Part shown: piece by piece, positions 1 to 7,054 of the stretch | How positions within the stretch are numbered: position 1 is the stretch's first letter | Layout: every line of letters begins with the position of its first letter | Source: Salinicola corii | GTDB lineage: Bacteria > Pseudomonadota > Gammaproteobacteria > Pseudomonadales > Halomonadaceae | Direction: 5' to 3' | Length of the DNA: 44,457 nt | NCBI RefSeq assembly: GCF_008298015.1 | Contig: NZ_VTPX01000020.1 | Location: 1 to 44,457 of the forward strand | Position numbers and translations under genes: made by a program | Notes under the pieces: model-generated | Told to the model about the DNA's origin: nothing | Databases searched by the model: none | Seen by the model: only the letters and a program-made list of their open reading frames with translations

Positions 1-127
1 AAGACGTTGGTGAGTATCTGATGGGGTACTACAACCGACAGCGACCTCATGCCTTCAATGACAGCATGTCCCCCGTTGTGGCCGAGGAAAACCTTAAAAT
101 ACTGTCCGGAAATAGTTGACCACTACA
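1..127 (+). mobile_element. IS3-family insertion sequence, 3' end (transposase OrfB C-terminus)
   Basis: Reading from base 3 to the stop at 117-119 gives 38 residues that include YYNRQRPH and end in ENLKILSGNS. This is the usual end of the DDE integrase-core transposase of IS3-family elements; the conserved YN.RRPH motif sits close to the C-terminus. The rest of the gene lies outside the window. The element probably ends at about 127, where TGACCACTACA reads like the terminal inverted repeat of IS3-type elements (TG...CA ends). It interrupts the gene whose tail follows at 131. The exact IS name cannot be given from this fragment. Confidence 0.85.
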
Positions 128-130
128 GAG

Positions 131-274
131 ATGCGTGCCTCTGGGCAGTGGATGAAAGCTGAGCTGGCCAAGCGTCGCCAGGAGCATGGAGAGACGGAAG
201 CGGTTGAGACAAGTGCCTCCCCTATTACTAATGGTGAAGCCTCCCGATTAGCCCCTGGCGACGAGCAGGTTTGA
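131..274 (+). pseudogene. C-terminal remnant of an unknown gene cut by the IS3 element
   Basis: Just after the insertion-sequence end an open frame runs for 47 residues to TGA at 272-274. It begins MRASGQWMKAELAKRR and is rich in Lys, Arg and Glu, like the tail of a DNA-binding or mobilisation protein. No ribosome binding site precedes the ATG, and the frame probably continued upstream before the insertion. One copy of the 20-bp repeat (223-242) lies inside the frame and encodes PITNGEAS. I do not recognise the family; a relaxase or replication-protein tail would fit the neighbouring array and MobC-like gene, but that is inference. Confidence 0.4.
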
Positions 275-422
275 GACAGGTCCATGCGTATTACTAATGG
301 CGAAGCCCTTGGGATTGAGGATGGCAACGCAGCCAATAGCACATGCAGATTTTCGTGCGCACGAAATTTCTGAATGTTCCAGGGTGTTCAAGGGTCCGTG
401 CGTATTACTAATGGCGAAGCCT
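223..422 (+). repeat. Three direct copies of a 20-bp repeat, TATTACTAATGGYGAAGCCY
   Basis: Copies are at 223-242, 289-308 and 403-422; the last two are preceded by GTGCG or ATGCG, so their similarity extends a little further. The spacing is 66 and 114 bp. The first copy lies inside the truncated reading frame, the other two in non-coding DNA. The third copy precedes the main palindrome array. Direct repeats of this size beside a phased palindrome array are typical of replication, partition or transfer origins. Confidence 0.8.
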
Positions 423-820
423 AACGCATATCCCTATGGTTGCTAGCCTCGCCCGAGGAGCCACCATTTTTCTTACGTACGAAAAGAAAGTATGGGTTTA
501 GGGCTAGGGCAGGATTCGCGGGGTGGTACCACAACGTACCACTGGCAGTAGGAGCCATAGTAGGAGGTCGGCGAGATTTCGTACGTACGAAACATCCACA
601 TGACTTTGCCCTAGGGCAGGATTCGCATAGTGCCGGCACATGGTACCGCCGTCCTGAGTTGATCTCGTTAGGAAAGAGTGTTCCAGGAGTCCAAGTTTCT
701 TACGTAAGAAAAGAGTGGATAGGTTTTGAGCTAGGGCAGGATTCGCGAAGTGCTAGCAAAGCGTACGAGTGGTCAGTAGCAGTCATTGCGGCAGGTTGGC
801 GAAATTTCGTGCGTACGAAA
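351..820. repeat. Five 16-bp palindromes, consensus TTTCKTRCGTAMGAAA, regularly spaced
   Basis: The palindromes are at 351-366, 469-484, 577-592, 696-711 and 805-820. Three are perfect self-complements (351 TTTCGTGCGCACGAAA, 577 TTTCGTACGTACGAAA, 696 TTTCTTACGTAAGAAA); the other two differ by one pair. Start-to-start spacing is 118, 108, 119 and 109 bp. Strict conservation of a self-complementary 16-mer means a dimeric DNA-binding protein is the likely reader. The size and shape recall ParB parS sites and plasmid Kor-type operators, but the sequence is not one I know. The nearest candidate binder is the ribbon-helix-helix protein encoded at 916. Confidence 0.85.
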
Positions 821-855
821 AACTCTTCTTGGTTTTGGGCTAGGGCAGGATTCGC
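504..855 (-). repeat. Four identical 16-bp repeats, each about 35 bp after a palindrome
   Basis: The 16-mer CTAGGGCAGGATTCGC occurs identically at 504-519, 611-626, 731-746 and 840-855. Each starts 34 or 35 bp after the start of the preceding palindrome, so palindrome plus repeat form a composite unit present four times; the first palindrome (351) has no such partner. Similarity continues beyond the core (GAAGTG follows the last two). On the minus strand the unit reads GCGAATCCTGCCCTAG, which contains ATCCTGCCC, the core I recall for the RP4-type (MOB-P) nick site. A third partly conserved element, GGTACC, follows several units. Confidence 0.85.
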
Positions 856-915
856 GAAGTGTCAGCCGTTGCCGGCAGCGTGCTGGCATTTGGTACCACA
901 CTCGATGGGAAGTAA

Positions 916-1464
916 ATGATGAAAGAGGACGAGATGACAGAAGCAGCAGTGGTCAAAACCAGGCTGACATCAGCCGAGAAGGAAGCCTGGCAATGTCTGT
1001 GTGAGGCATCTGGCCGTTCGGAGTCAGATGTGCTGCGGGAGATGATTCAACGCGTTTGTGGCGAAAGCATCGCCGAAGAGGGGCGAGATATGATGCGAGG
1101 CCCCAAGTCCTGCAAGTTATCGGTTCGGTTGACTCGGCAGGAGCAGGAGTTGATCACTGAGCGGGCCACTTACGAGGGCTTTCCGAATCGCACTCGTTGG
1201 GCTTCGGCGCTGATTCGGGCGACGCTGCTACGTCAGCCGGTCATGAACGAAGAAGAGTGCTCGGCCTTGATCCAAGCATCTTTCGCACTGACCGACGTCA
1301 TTGAAAACGCTGGCGGTACCCAGCTGGGTTTGCCTCGCATGCGGATTAAGGATCAGGGCCAGGGAGAAATCAGCATCAAGGAGCTACAAGACAGAGTGCG
1401 GGAGGTTAATGAGCGCGTGATGGCACTGGTCTCCAGTGGGCGAAAGCGTTGGAACCTGGTGTGA
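916..1464 (+). CDS. MobC-like relaxosome accessory protein with two ribbon-helix-helix-like segments
   Basis: The protein has 182 residues. Residues 13-47 and 66-105 both look like ribbon-helix-helix modules: a short basic strand (KTRLTSAEKEAW; KLSVRLTRQEQEL) followed by two helices. Residues 106-134 (QPVMNEEECSALIQASFAL) resemble the segment after the RHH in MobC proteins, which bind near oriT and help the relaxase open the DNA. The start at 916 follows GGGAAG; 919 and 934 are also possible. It lies directly downstream of the repeat array, which it probably binds and which may also autoregulate it. A stand-alone RHH regulator or partition protein is the main alternative. Confidence 0.6.
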   Translation: MMKEDEMTEAAVVKTRLTSAEKEAWQCLCEASGRSESDVLREMIQRVCGESIAEEGRDMMRGPKSCKLSVRLTRQEQELITERATYEGFPNRTRWASALIRATLLRQPVMNEEECSALIQASFALTDVIENAGGTQLGLPRMRIKDQGQGEISIKELQDRVREVNERVMALVSSGRKRWNLV

Positions 1465-1480
1465 GCATAGGAGAATGGAA

Positions 1481-1759
1481 ATGCCGAGATATAGCTTCAA
1501 GGTCGATCCGTGCCCTCCGGAGGAAGGCTATGGCTGAGTCCTGAGGTACTTTGAGGATGATTGGGAGATTCCAGGATACGAGGTGTTTTCTGCACCTCAC
1601 GATGTTGGATGGATGAAGAGGGTCGAATACGAGAACGCCAAGTTTGCCGGAGAGCTATGGGTCGAAGAGATGATCGCGGCATATGGCGGGGATTCAGGAG
1701 GTCGTCCAGAAAGCGAGTCGGATAGTACGCAGTTGAGTTTCAAGCTCGATGAATGGTAA
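1481..1759 (+). pseudogene. Small ORF of unknown function with an in-frame TGA
   Basis: An ATG at 1481 with a good ribosome binding site (AGGAG, 7 nt upstream) starts 16 nt after the MobC-like gene. It reads 18 codons and meets TGA at 1535-1537, then stays open in the same frame to TAA at 1757-1759. The whole would be about 92 residues, acidic, with many aromatic residues (YFEDDWEIPGYE; FAGELWVEEMIAAYGG), which looks like real coding sequence. The simplest reading is a TGG-to-TGA nonsense mutation, or a sequencing error. I do not recognise the family; position suggests a co-transcribed partner of the MobC-like gene. Confidence 0.5.
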
Positions 1760-1914
1760 GTGCCGCGTCAGGACCGCAGCCAGCTTCAAACCAGGGTGAG
1801 TGACGGCGCAGACCACTCTACCCTGTGACAAAGTGCTGAAATTTTTTATGTAACTAATTTTTATGAGTCGCTTCTACTGACTAGCGCAATGAGGTTTGAT
1901 TTTCTTTAGAGAGT

Positions 1915-3978
1915 TTAGCTGTTGGAAAGGTCATCTAAAAACTCTGACGGCACATCACCACTGGTGACCAGTAAGTGGTCTCGGGCCCGTGTGCATGCCA
2001 CATAAAGCAGGTGCCGTTCCGTGTTGTAAACCTCTTCCAGATCAGCGGCATCGGCAACTGACTCGATACGTTGCTGTGAGGGAAGTATCTCGTCATCACA
2101 TGCCATCACTGCGACAGCGCGGAATTCGAGACCCTTGGCGAGATGCATGGTACTGATAGTAACCTTGCCTTCTGATGCCAGTACGCGCTCATCCAGAGTG
2201 TGGTAGGGGAGTTCTGCCTGTATTACAGCATCGCGAGCGCGTTCCAGCTCCGCTGGCGAGCGCACGAATACCGCCATTTCGCCGGTACTCACGCCTTCAG
2301 CTTGGCACTGCTGCAACCAACTAGCCACTGCTCTGGTTTCGTCATTCTGGTTATCAAATGATTGGACGGTAGGGACAGGACCATTGAATACTGAGATGGT
2401 GCCACTGCGCTTCTCGGTGTTTCCGTCTACGTCAGCGATCTCTGGGTCCAGCAGTAAGTCGGCCTGACGACGGATTTGGTGCGATGTACGGTAATTGATA
2501 TTAAGAGTACGCGAGCGTCCTTGGATATTCACCCCCAGAGCCTTCCACGAGAAAGGTTGTTGAAAAATGCGCTGTCCCAAATCACCGGCAAAAAACAAGC
2601 TATTTGGGCGGTTACCTCCTAATGACGCTACAAACTGTAGCTGAGGTACTCGGATATCCTGCGCCTCGTCAATAATAGCGAAGTCATAGAGTGGGGTGGT
2701 GCGCTGCTGGATGACAGAGGTCAAGGTGCTGAACATGCCAGCATGAGTTGTTAGACTGCGTTGTTTCAACTCATGACGAGTCTTTTCGAAAATAGACCAA
2801 AGTGTGGCACGCTGTGCCTCGGGGAGCCGGGTTTTTCTGCCTAGGCGTCGAACATCGCGATAGTCTTCCCAAGACGCCAACTGCCAAGCATCGACTATAT
2901 CTTCCCACTCAGAAAGCAAGAAGCTTGTTGAGAAGGTATGCTCTTGCGTTGTTTGAGCAGCCTCTTTCAGTAGGGTCTTGATCACTTCGCGGCTGGCTAG
3001 CTTTACTGGGCCATACTGTAGTTCATACAGCCGCTGACCTAGGGCATTCATCGAATAGACATCAAGTCGCTCACCTAGCCGTGGTTGTGTGCCGATTAAT
3101 AGGATCAGCTTGTCCCTGAGCATATTGGCCAATGAGTCGGAGAAGGTTGCTAGCAGGATACGTGCGTCCGGATTGGCTTTGGCGAGATGCACGGCTCGGT
3201 GCAGAGCGACTACTGTCTTGCCAGTACCAGCAGAGCCGGAAACCCGTGCGGGCCCATTATATTCGCGTTCGACCCACTGGCGCTGTGTTGGGTGGAGAAA
3301 GATGCTCCATTTTTCCCAAGGATACTCCAGAGCCCGCTCTAGTTCTTCAATATCGGTCATCACCCGGAAGCGGCGCTGGGCATCCGGGTGATCGAAGGGG
3401 CTGGTACCGGTGTAGGGAGTGGCCGGCTTCGGAGTATTACCGGTAGCTAACTCTAGCAGGGCTTCGGCTGCTTCTGCAGGCAAATGTTCGGCTAATTCAA
3501 GCAGTGAGTCCTCATTAGCTTGGAGCACTTCGTCGAGCCAATCGGTGGGGACTCCGTAGCTTAGAAGAACATCCTCGGTTACACCCTCAAACAACCGTGA
3601 CCTGGCCGGTTCGGTTTCGACATAACGCGATACCACGATTTCCCGCACGGTCTCCCTGACCTGAACCAGCTGTGCTGCTCCTGTCTTGGGATGAATCTCC
3701 AGTTTTCGACCTGCAGCCCATTGGTAAGCTTTGTCATGGTGATCTACATAACAGAGCAGCAGGCTGTCATTGCTGCGGTGTACGATCAGGCGTATGTCAC
3801 TACTTACCCGAACTGACCAGAAATGCTTGTCCTTAGCATGATCCAACTTATGGAACTTCATACCAGGGCTGGCCGGATTCATCTGTAGATCGAAGGCAGT
3901 AGTCTTGGCTGCCTTCTGCTCGTCGCCGGTGAGCTTGGAAAGGCTGGCAGTAAAAGTATCGGCGATGCGAAAGTTCAT
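1915..3978 (-). CDS. RelE/ParE-like domain fused to a UvrD/Rep-type helicase
   Basis: Starting at the ATG at 3978 the protein has 687 residues. Residues 1-95 resemble the RelE/ParE toxin fold (FWSVRVSSDIRLIVH, then YVDHHDKAYQWA and RK). Residues 225-687 carry superfamily-1 helicase motifs: Walker A GSAGTGKT (248-255), Walker B IIDEAQD, and near the C-terminus LLYVACTRARDHLLV (motif VI). It is the last gene of the res-mod operon, 174 nt after mod. A longer frame opens at a TTG (4104) after GAAGGA, but those 42 residues are low-complexity, so the domain-based start is preferred. It probably acts on DNA with the restriction system; whether the RelE-like part cuts RNA is not known. Confidence 0.8.
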   Translation of the reverse strand: MNFRIADTFTASLSKLTGDEQKAAKTTAFDLQMNPASPGMKFHKLDHAKDKHFWSVRVSSDIRLIVHRSNDSLLLCYVDHHDKAYQWAAGRKLEIHPKTGAAQLVQVRETVREIVVSRYVETEPARSRLFEGVTEDVLLSYGVPTDWLDEVLQANEDSLLELAEHLPAEAAEALLELATGNTPKPATPYTGTSPFDHPDAQRRFRVMTDIEELERALEYPWEKWSIFLHPTQRQWVEREYNGPARVSGSAGTGKTVVALHRAVHLAKANPDARILLATFSDSLANMLRDKLILLIGTQPRLGERLDVYSMNALGQRLYELQYGPVKLASREVIKTLLKEAAQTTQEHTFSTSFLLSEWEDIVDAWQLASWEDYRDVRRLGRKTRLPEAQRATLWSIFEKTRHELKQRSLTTHAGMFSTLTSVIQQRTTPLYDFAIIDEAQDIRVPQLQFVASLGGNRPNSLFFAGDLGQRIFQQPFSWKALGVNIQGRSRTLNINYRTSHQIRRQADLLLDPEIADVDGNTEKRSGTISVFNGPVPTVQSFDNQNDETRAVASWLQQCQAEGVSTGEMAVFVRSPAELERARDAVIQAELPYHTLDERVLASEGKVTISTMHLAKGLEFRAVAVMACDDEILPSQQRIESVADAADLEEVYNTERHLLYVACTRARDHLLVTSGDVPSEFLDDLSNS

Positions 3979-4152
3979 GGAATTTTCACCATTGTTATCG
4001 TGGTGCCGTTGTTGTTGATGGTGGCTGCTGAGGAGATGTCTGCAGCCTCCTTCATAGCTCGAATTAAGCCTGAGAGGGTGCCGGTTTAGATTGATATTTG
4101 ACAATTTCCTTCACCACCCTTCAGCAGTACTTCTACGGATGAAGTTTAAGGT

Positions 4153-7044
4153 TCATACCCTGAACACCTTCATCACCTCATCTCCGAGATGATTGATCAC
4201 CTTAACCGCGATACGTCCCGATGATGGTCTATTGAAGGGGCGCGAGGTATCACTGTGGAGAGTCGCCCAGGCATCCTCGTCGATCTCCGCCTTGAGGGTG
4301 GTCTTCAGCGACTTATAGGGATCGTTCGCACCAAGGAAGTAGGCTTGGCGAACGAAAAAGCTTTCTTCGTTGTAGTCGGTGTCTATGAACCAGCAGGCGA
4401 TGCCCTCGGCACCATCGGAACGGACTTCACCTGTATTGGGGTGGAAGACGTCGACTCCGTTGACCTTGACCTGTATCTGGTCGGGCTCCCCGTCGCCTTT
4501 TCCATTCGGGCCAGTGACATTGAGGATATCGATATCCGGCTCGCCGAAGATGACGAAGAGGTTGCCTTTGCCCGTATTCTTGAGGTCGTCGGCCATGTGA
4601 AGGTCGGCATTCATGCGCGCCTTAAGCACAGGGATGCGACCGAGCTTATCGAACTCGCTGGAGTGAGCATCGAAGTTGAAGGCGCAGGCGACCAGTACGT
4701 CGAAGTCGGCGTCGCCGGCCTCGCGAGCTGCAGCCACCAGATCTGGTCGGGAGACGGTGCCGAATTCAGGACCAATGAAAATAGCAGCACGCTTCTCCCT
4801 GCCGGATTCTTCACTGCTGCATTCGAGCTCTTTTCCTTCAATATAACGTCCTTCGGCGCAGACCAAGCTGCCTGGCCAAGGGGTGAGCGACGTGAAGGAT
4901 ATTTTGTCTTCCCTATGGGCCTGCTGGACGCCGGCGGTCTTGAGGTTCTCCAGCATGATCTGCACGAAGTCGCGCTCTTCCGCGTAGTCCCCATCGCTCT
5001 CAACAACCGCGGGGTCGCTCAGCTCGTCATTCTCGTCCACGCCCAGCACTCGATGGGGAGAGAGGCTTTCCACGGTGAAGGGCCCGGCGACGCGCACCTT
5101 CTTTTTGTCCTCGTAGGGCTTGTCGTAGAGGTATTCCTGGTCGGCCTTGGCGGTGATGGAGGCGTCGATCTCCTGCTGGCGGGCGATGCGCTGATCCCAC
5201 CACTTAGCGTGAAGCTTCTTGGCCTCTTCTGGCCACTCCTCACCCGCTTGGCGAGGGATCTCCCACTCTTCCCAATTGGCTGCCACGGCGTCGTTGAGTC
5301 GACCGCGCAGCGGTTCCAATATTTCCTGGAAACGCTCCCAGATCACATCGATCTCGGTGTTGTTGGCGATGGCCTTGAGGGTGATATGTGGTGCTCTCTG
5401 ATAGACGAAGCCGTGTCCGATATGGCCTCGAGTGGGCTGGCTAGAAGGTGCGGTTCGGGTGATTTCTGCCTCTTTCAATTGCCCGTCGGGGCTGTCGGCT
5501 AACAAATAATAAGGGTAACGAGCTCCCATGACGCGAGCGCGAGCCAGGGCTAGGGCTACTCGAGAGGTATCGATGGTTATCCAGCGGCGCCCCCACTGTT
5601 CAGCAACAGTGGCAGTAGTGCCGGAACCGCAGGTTGGGTCAAGGACTAAGTCGCCGGGGTCAGTTACCATCAGCAGGCATCGACGTATCACGAGGCTGTC
5701 AGTTTGGACAACGTAACGCTTAGGGTCAGCACTAGAGTATCCTGCACTTCCTGTATCAAGCCAGGTATTATTAATTGGCTTATACGGGTTATCAGTAAAA
5801 AGGCGCACGTAATTTAGCTGTGAGGCCAGAGGGAAAAGCCGAGCAGCATGCGCAAGGGTGGTCATGCCTTCGGGATTGCGAGTTTTCCAATGTCGGCCCT
5901 TACCACAATCGAAGTCTCGCCCTTGAAAGCGAAAAATCCGCTCTTCAGGCTTTCCTGGATCTTGTGAAACGGCAAAGCTAAGTTGCGCAAGCTGATGTGC
6001 CTCGGATTGAATGATGTCGATTTTTTTGTCACCACCTAGTGGTCGAGCATATGACCTTAATTTGTCAACAACATATTTATAGCTTTTAATTTCTTCCGGA
6101 TCTTTTGGTGTCAGTATCGGGCGAAACTTCATTGAATTTATGTTTTTTGCATAGAACAGGATGTAATCATTCTCTGAGCTAACTTTTTGATCGGCTCGCC
6201 CTGTAGTAGTCGAGTATGCAATTTGGGCGATGTAATTTACATCGCCAAACACCTCATCCATTAGCGTTCTAACTCTATGTACATTTTCATCGCCAATCTG
6301 CACAAAGATAGAGCCAGAGTCTGCTAATAGATCTCTCGCAACGATCAACCTATCACGCAAATAGGTGAGGTAGGAGTGAATACCATCCCGCCAAGTGTCA
6401 CGGAAGGCCTTGACCATCTCCGGCTCGCGGGTGATGTGGGCGGCGTTTCCATCCTTGACGTCACGGCTGGTGGTAGACCACTGAAAATTGGAGTTGAATT
6501 TGATGCCATAGGGTGGGTCGAGATAGATGCACTGCACCTTGCTGCTAAGACCTTCACGCTCGGCGAGGCTAGCCATTACCTGCAACGAGTCGCCGAGGAT
6601 CATGCGGTTGGTCCAGTGGGCTTCGTGCTGGTAAAACTCGGTGGTAGCAGCGTCGTTATCAAGGCCGTTGAAGTCGGCGAAGAGATCGGGTTGGTCGTCG
6701 CTGGCCTGTTCATTGGCTTCGCTACGCCGGCGCAGGTCGTCAATCAGTACCTTGGGGTGCACCTTCTCCTGGATGTAGAGAGGCGGGGCGTGTACCACCA
6801 GATCGGACCAGTCCTGCTGGTCCTTACCACGCCAAACCAACTGAGGGTCTAGGTCTCGGTTGCGGCTCTCCTTCTCTTCGTTCAGCTCGCCGCTACCGCG
6901 TGGATAACTGACCTTGGCCGGAGCTTGGTCGTCCTTACGCATCAGCGACTGATATTCGGCGGTGGGGATATTGCGGCGCTTGGCCTCGTCGTGAATGAGA
7001 GACTCGACGGACTTGGGGATGTTGGGTTGTACCTTTCTTGCCAT
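4153..7044 (-). CDS. mod: Type III restriction-modification system, DNA methyltransferase subunit (Mod)
   Basis: This 963-residue protein is a beta-class amino-methyltransferase: catalytic motif IV DPPYG at 176-180 comes before the SAM-binding motif I DPTCGSGTT at about 469-477, the order seen in type III Mod proteins. Mod supplies sequence recognition and usually methylates adenine N6 on one strand; it is needed for both modification and, with Res, cleavage. The segment between the motifs (about residues 260-440) is the expected target-recognition region, and its DNA (about 5730-6340) is visibly more AT-rich than the flanks. It is longer than EcoP15I Mod, mainly through N- and C-terminal extensions. 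The gene starts 10 nt after the res stop, so the two are probably co-translated. Confidence 0.9.
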   Translation of the reverse strand: MARKVQPNIPKSVESLIHDEAKRRNIPTAEYQSLMRKDDQAPAKVSYPRGSGELNEEKESRNRDLDPQLVWRGKDQQDWSDLVVHAPPLYIQEKVHPKVLIDDLRRRSEANEQASDDQPDLFADFNGLDNDAATTEFYQHEAHWTNRMILGDSLQVMASLAEREGLSSKVQCIYLDPPYGIKFNSNFQWSTTSRDVKDGNAAHITREPEMVKAFRDTWRDGIHSYLTYLRDRLIVARDLLADSGSIFVQIGDENVHRVRTLMDEVFGDVNYIAQIAYSTTTGRADQKVSSENDYILFYAKNINSMKFRPILTPKDPEEIKSYKYVVDKLRSYARPLGGDKKIDIIQSEAHQLAQLSFAVSQDPGKPEERIFRFQGRDFDCGKGRHWKTRNPEGMTTLAHAARLFPLASQLNYVRLFTDNPYKPINNTWLDTGSAGYSSADPKRYVVQTDSLVIRRCLLMVTDPGDLVLDPTCGSGTTATVAEQWGRRWITIDTSRVALALARARVMGARYPYYLLADSPDGQLKEAEITRTAPSSQPTRGHIGHGFVYQRAPHITLKAIANNTEIDVIWERFQEILEPLRGRLNDAVAANWEEWEIPRQAGEEWPEEAKKLHAKWWDQRIARQQEIDASITAKADQEYLYDKPYEDKKKVRVAGPFTVESLSPHRVLGVDENDELSDPAVVESDGDYAEERDFVQIMLENLKTAGVQQAHREDKISFTSLTPWPGSLVCAEGRYIEGKELECSSEESGREKRAAIFIGPEFGTVSRPDLVAAAREAGDADFDVLVACAFNFDAHSSEFDKLGRIPVLKARMNADLHMADDLKNTGKGNLFVIFGEPDIDILNVTGPNGKGDGEPDQIQVKVNGVDVFHPNTGEVRSDGAEGIACWFIDTDYNEESFFVRQAYFLGANDPYKSLKTTLKAEIDEDAWATLHSDTSRPFNRPSSGRIAVKVINHLGDEVMKVFRV

Positions 7045-7054
7045 GCTAAAACCC

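Larger units (their letters stand above)
346..910. other. Candidate transfer origin or other DNA-processing site
   Basis: This roughly 560-bp non-coding block is filled by the composite palindrome/repeat units and ends just before a MobC-like gene. Relaxosome accessory proteins of the MobC type are normally encoded beside the oriT they bind, and MOB-P nick sites carry ATCCTG as core. Both features are here, which favours oriT. An iteron-type replication origin or a partition centromere are alternatives. No relaxase or replication gene lies to the right; one may have been lost on the left, where the IS element cuts in. Overlapping reading frames exist but change frame between units, so the block is not coding. 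Confidence 0.45.

Noticed and set aside
351-855. CRISPR-like appearance of regularly spaced repeats
   Set aside because: Repeats are 16 bp with two kinds of element, spacing is over 100 bp and no cas genes are present.
440-919. 159-codon ORF across the palindrome array, with peptide repeats such as FVRTK and LGQDS
   Set aside because: The DNA repeats are identical but the reading frame changes between units (ARAGFA in some, LGQDS in others), so selection is on DNA, not protein.
1535-1537. In-frame TGA as a selenocysteine codon
   Set aside because: No SECIS-like hairpin is evident after the codon and the surrounding residues do not resemble a selenoprotein; a nonsense change is simpler.
4255-5502. 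415-codon plus-strand ORF
   Set aside because: It lies wholly inside mod on the other strand; mod has clear family motifs and this frame has none.
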